From Leishmania mexicana MHOM/GT/2001/U1103 (taxonomy: Eukaryota > Euglenozoa > Kinetoplastea > Trypanosomatida > Trypanosomatidae): DNA of 64,000 nt. Below the pieces are notes generated by a model. It was not told the DNA's origin, did not search any database, and saw nothing but the letters and a program-made list of their open reading frames with translations. Below, piece by piece: positions 61,301-64,000 of this stretch. Location: NCBI RefSeq assembly GCF_000234665.1, contig NC_018312.1, forward strand, positions 1,235,791 to 1,299,790, in the 5' to 3' direction. Each line of letters opens with the position of its first letter. The first letter of the stretch is position 1. A program made the translations under genes and the position numbers.

Positions 61301-64000
61301 ACCTACTACAACTGTGTTTTCTGCTTCCCGAATGACGTCTGCGCTGGCATGTTCGACGAGGAGTTCCGCGCGGATGTGATGCGCTGGCTTTTCGCCTGCT
61401 GCCACGGTGTTTGCCTGACGCATGTGCAGGTGCGGCACTGGCCAATGCCGGCCAAGGGCGACTACACGGATGCCCAGCTGAAGCACAGGGCCGCCACGGA
61501 GCTAGAGATTTCGGCGCTGGGCCTGTTGCCGACGTGTGAGTCGCAAACGACGGGTCTTTTGCATGCCGCTGTCGTTTTAGGGCTGCAAGGAAAGTCGTCG
61601 CTCACCGCCATCGCTGAGGCTGCGCGGTCCGCCTCGCTCGTCACGGCCGCGGAGGACGGCGTCTTTGACGTTGGCGACGTCGAGGCCAACAGCGAGGCCC
61701 GGGTGATCTACCAACTCGACCGATACGGCCGCTCCGCTGCGCTGCACGTGGCAGAGCTCGAGCGGAGCATGGCACTCCTCCAGCGGCGCCCCATGGCAGG
61801 CGATCTGTGTGGCAGCTGCAACTCACAGCTCGGGCTGCGTGGTGTTAGCGGGTCTAGTCGGACCCCCGGCAACAGTCGGGGCAGCTCCGCGGGTAGTGCG
61901 AGCCCAGCGCCGTCGCCGTTCAACGTGTACCCGAACCGTATCGAGGTGGTGGTCACGGAGGCCAGCTCCCGCCGCTCGACGGCACGCAGGCAGACTGGGG
62001 CCAAGACATTACGGCAGCAGAAGCACAGCAGCGCTGGCGGTTCTCCCACAACGGCAGTGGAGCCGCTGTCACAGTTCGTCGCCGCGGTCGACGCGCGCAG
62101 CAATAGCGGTCGAGGAGGGTTAAAGCATGGCGCATCCATCCAAAATGGTTGTGGCATGCAGTCGCCACGGCAGCCGCGCACGTCGATTCTTGTGACAGCG
62201 GCCTCGCCCCACTCCCATCGAGAGGAAGAAGCCCGCGCGCAGTACCGCACGAGTACGGCCGTGGCCGTGGGCAAGAGTCTGGTGACGCTGGCTGCGGAGC
62301 TTAGCCGTGGCAGCCACAAGGGCAGCGTCGCGAGAGCAACGTGGAAGACGAATTCGGCGCAATCGACCCGCCAAGAGAGCGAACACAGAGCGAGTGCCTC
62401 GGTGCGTGCTTTTCACGGTGCTGATGCGAACGTCAGTGGCAGTGCTGCCGCTGTCAGTTGTGTGGCCGCGTTGGAGAAGAGGAACAGTGAGTGCTCCGCG
62501 ACCAGATTCCGAGCCCACCGGCGCGAGTTGTCTGCCGGCTCTCTGTTGTCTTCAAATCCTCTCTGCGTCAGCCCCGCACCCATCCGCGATTACTGGCTGT
62601 CCATGCTCCTGCGTGCCCCGTTCTGGTGGACGACGCGGACGGCGATGGTGACGGCAGCAACGGTGGCCGGCGCAGAAGTCGCAATGTCGCCTGCCACACT
62701 GCAGCAACAGAGCGCGCAGCTTGTGCTGTGGTCGTCCGTGCCGATAGGCGCGGATGGCGAAGCGGTACCGCTGCAGGATCTGTGTCGCCTACAGCTCGAA
62801 CCATGGCGGGTGCTATTAGCCGTCGCGGCGGTGCCGCCGATCAGCAAGGAAGCCCAGCAGGCGGCGCACCAGATGCGCGTCTACGGCAAGACAGTGCCTC
62901 CGCAGCAAGCACGCCTGTACAGGATGGCGGAGCGGCAGAAGCTGCACCATCAGCACAGTCGACAGAGGCGCTCGCAGGAGCACAGCCGAGAGCTGTCCGT
63001 GTTGGTGGCTCCCCATCTCACGTTGGCGGTCACCGCGGCCAAGACAGCGGCGACGCCGAGCGGGCTCGCGCCTTCGGCTGCGGGCACCACGGAGCTGGAG
63101 AAGCCCGCCGTTAGTGTCATCACACAGAGCTTCAGTGGAAGATGGAGGAAAGGCAGCAGTGTAGGTGGCACCGCGGACCCTCTGCTCATGTGCTCTGCAA
63201 TGCTGCCTCTCACGCCATTCAACATTCCGGAGGAGGCGGCAGCGCTGGAGGCGTCCACAACGACAGCCGCGGTGGTGGCCACCAGCGCGCCGGCTGTCGC
63301 GCACCCTCGACGTCGCGGCACCGGGGAGACCGACGAGGGTTGCACGTCTTCCTTCTCTGAGGTATGCTCCCTCTCCTCGATCCCGGCGTCGTCACACGCG
63401 TCCTCGATGCCTGCGCACGGCAAGGGCGGCGAACGCATCCGATGGCGGGCGCAGCAGTACCGGATGCACCGCAGCAGCCCGGGCAGCAGCAACGGTTGCC
63501 CTGACTCGACGGGTGTGACGACGTTGACCACGGCAGCCACGCCCATGGCATCCAATTTTTGGAGTATGATGCCAAATGGCGCCTTTTTGCCGCCCGCCTT
63601 GGCAAACATACACCGCCGCACGCTAACGAACCCGAGTCTTACACCTCACAACACGGCCATCGTGAAGTCGTTGTCGACGTGTCCTGGTGGCGCGGGCACG
63701 AGCAGCAACGGCGCCGCCAGCGATACGAGGGGCACGGCAAACTGGCAAGGCGACAGCGTCTCCACCGCGCATGCTCCGCACACGGAGCCAAGGCTGCGGT
63801 CGCGTCGGCTGGCCCCGCTGAAGAAGGAAGCCCTTCATAGGCGCATGCAGCTTCTAGCAGACCTCGACACGATTAGCAAGCGAGACCAGGTGGTTCGACA
63901 ACACTACATGGTTCAGCACCTGCAGCTGTCCAGCGCGATGACCTACACGCAGTCAGAGGCCATGATGCGGCGCTATCGCGCACAGAGCCGTCTCGCGCTG
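58355..64000 (+). CDS. very large hypothetical protein, 3' end outside window (1,882 codons present)
   Basis: Reading the frame by hand from the ATG at 58355 gives no stop up to the last base of the window, so the gene is cut off by the right edge. The ATG is the first after an acceptor-like AG at 58305-58306. I recognise no named domain. Structured-looking blocks are about residues 600-690 (VRGLIDARDSTACRFTVSF, RLSHAFSNAFPHVALDEALP), about 820-870 (LWKVYQDLWLHHSDYVQLCL) and about 965-1030 (HGILESLLLLVAHATYYNC, with FDEEFRADVMRWLFACCHG). These suggest an alpha-helical core interrupted by Ser/Ala/Pro-rich linkers. The last visible part (HRRMQLLADLDTISKRDQVV) is a probable charged helix or coiled coil. 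No membrane segment is evident. Confidence 0.85.
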   Translation, partial: MAFTDSSVPPAASHTGFPALCKVANDDGDKVGTQDPFMATHPSSSLPPSCASLIHCVLGRSLPFLPSSPSRNANPRSGSSLGIGGRLRYGTDPMSCSGSPQLSYDASVAADPSSLSRTVPHGSSSDEANTLGKDSILKEEDAFQSPHGTPSAPTAIRRSLSPTGAAAVVRKGMPAAPVLLRHSHGGKTRLLYADGHVETVVAGGARKAPSKRTHAPPAASHRRMCADDKRSHLRTLPLDAATREKAAPLPSPSADGRWLLESFNAVAQVHQQQLPPLVEPIATPPGAGAASSASPPSHAAERRAVCPVEPKSSWQTTKIPSWSFVTAESQPQNLLPRQQQVSTSFTPPYSSGKTPPRLPGNFSDGTGEADRAREAAEAAGAEGSSGHMAGFRTLMPTGPPPITPAALASRYDANDKSIPTAVASTVSVRPSCSTSNVGEVTFSTAADDATTVVAAMQRSIRAELAAQQRAGAQAFASRYARDVSASPSLFSLRFPVCPLSELHAFADRPHNEDAAAASWGARSTGESSAAFSERRETARTTSGVEEAPAISPTRSPPPPEQTPDVLLPYAQVTTPSGFTVPELLQDRLLPRETPTLQHKLSKLYAVRGLIDARDSTACRFTVSFMWFVLLRCRKARREQSLVNGYGRLSHAFSNAFPHVALDEALPPLDVLEQLLVELLTCLRYSVKVQSAANTATSAAVASSAASAARPSRHTEGLSTADGLATLTMASGREATPTPPPASTTNKTSDTPNAASAATAPSKVPLRLRLHEHGAHFPLLLSPTWSKLVSTGTVDTGSGDGYQESTYTQPQEQPHSPRRQEVQRMLPSEDALAILWKVYQDLWLHHSDYVQLCLYEELLQKQLTLQFGTLAVHLQQGAMSAEASTAGSTTPSFGAGVSQGLRPSVTWRLSAVPNTTPNARGEGCGDLRTSRNGAPASGAYLRPWRGRNTTAMMTNTAVAAAAAVAPAAMHGILESLLLLVAHATYYNCVFCFPNDVCAGMFDEEFRADVMRWLFACCHGVCLTHVQVRHWPMPAKGDYTDAQLKHRAATELEISALGLLPTCESQTTGLLHAAVVLGLQGKSSLTAIAEAARSASLVTAAEDGVFDVGDVEANSEARVIYQLDRYGRSAALHVAELERSMALLQRRPMAGDLCGSCNSQLGLRGVSGSSRTPGNSRGSSAGSASPAPSPFNVYPNRIEVVVTEASSRRSTARRQTGAKTLRQQKHSSAGGSPTTAVEPLSQFVAAVDARSNSGRGGLKHGASIQNGCGMQSPRQPRTSILVTAASPHSHREEEARAQYRTSTAVAVGKSLVTLAAELSRGSHKGSVARATWKTNSAQSTRQESEHRASASVRAFHGADANVSGSAAAVSCVAALEKRNSECSATRFRAHRRELSAGSLLSSNPLCVSPAPIRDYWLSMLLRAPFWWTTRTAMVTAATVAGAEVAMSPATLQQQSAQLVLWSSVPIGADGEAVPLQDLCRLQLEPWRVLLAVAAVPPISKEAQQAAHQMRVYGKTVPPQQARLYRMAERQKLHHQHSRQRRSQEHSRELSVLVAPHLTLAVTAAKTAATPSGLAPSAAGTTELEKPAVSVITQSFSGRWRKGSSVGGTADPLLMCSAMLPLTPFNIPEEAAALEASTTTAAVVATSAPAVAHPRRRGTGETDEGCTSSFSEVCSLSSIPASSHASSMPAHGKGGERIRWRAQQYRMHRSSPGSSNGCPDSTGVTTLTTAATPMASNFWSMMPNGAFLPPALANIHRRTLTNPSLTPHNTAIVKSLSTCPGGAGTSSNGAASDTRGTANWQGDSVSTAHAPHTEPRLRSRRLAPLKKEALHRRMQLLADLDTISKRDQVVRQHYMVQHLQLSSAMTYTQSEAMMRRYRAQSRLAL

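Overview
The window looks like a stretch of a Leishmania (trypanosomatid) nuclear chromosome. It is GC-rich, every convincing protein gene is on the + strand, the genes appear intronless, and they are separated by roughly 0.5-2.6 kb of pyrimidine-rich, dinucleotide-rich spacer. Most starts lie just downstream of a polypyrimidine tract followed by an AG, the usual spliced-leader acceptor pattern. A SIDER2-like retroposon at about 25.18-25.66 kb also points to Leishmania. The whole window reads as part of one polycistronic transcription unit. No strand switch, tRNA, rRNA, CRISPR array or telomeric repeat was seen.

Layout. 0-6 kb: an unknown 517-aa protein and UBA2, the catalytic subunit of the SUMO E1 enzyme. 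7-12 kb: an ABC1/ADCK (UbiB) family protein, a bL9-like mitoribosomal protein and a 113-aa one-membrane-segment protein. 12.9-18.9 kb: two low-complexity proteins; the first carries motifs resembling those of some ciliary proteins. 18.9-21.4 kb: a long gene-free spacer. 21.4-24.2 kb: mitoribosomal uL2m and a mitochondrial-type iron superoxide dismutase. 25.2-25.7 kb: the SIDER2-like element. 26-30.2 kb: three tandem isochorismatase-fold (MAR1-like) genes; the middle one has lost two of the three catalytic residues. 31.3 kb: a small TIM-type twin-CX3C protein. 32.3-47.2 kb: one uninterrupted ORF of 4,978 codons, function unknown. 48.4-52.7 kb: coding-like sequence broken by several frame changes and in-frame stops, probably one decayed gene. 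53.5-64 kb: a possible CH-domain protein, a mitochondrial single-span membrane protein, and a very long unknown gene that runs off the right edge.

Many of the recognisable products (ADCK, bL9m, uL2m, FeSOD, MAR1-like proteins, small TIM, the 56.6-kb membrane protein) are expected to act in the mitochondrion. In trypanosomatids co-transcription does not imply co-function, so this is noted as context, not as an operon. The ORF ends were taken from uninterrupted reading frames. Several starts were moved downstream to the first ATG after a plausible splice acceptor, because the longest frames begin at non-ATG codons or run through the pyrimidine tract.
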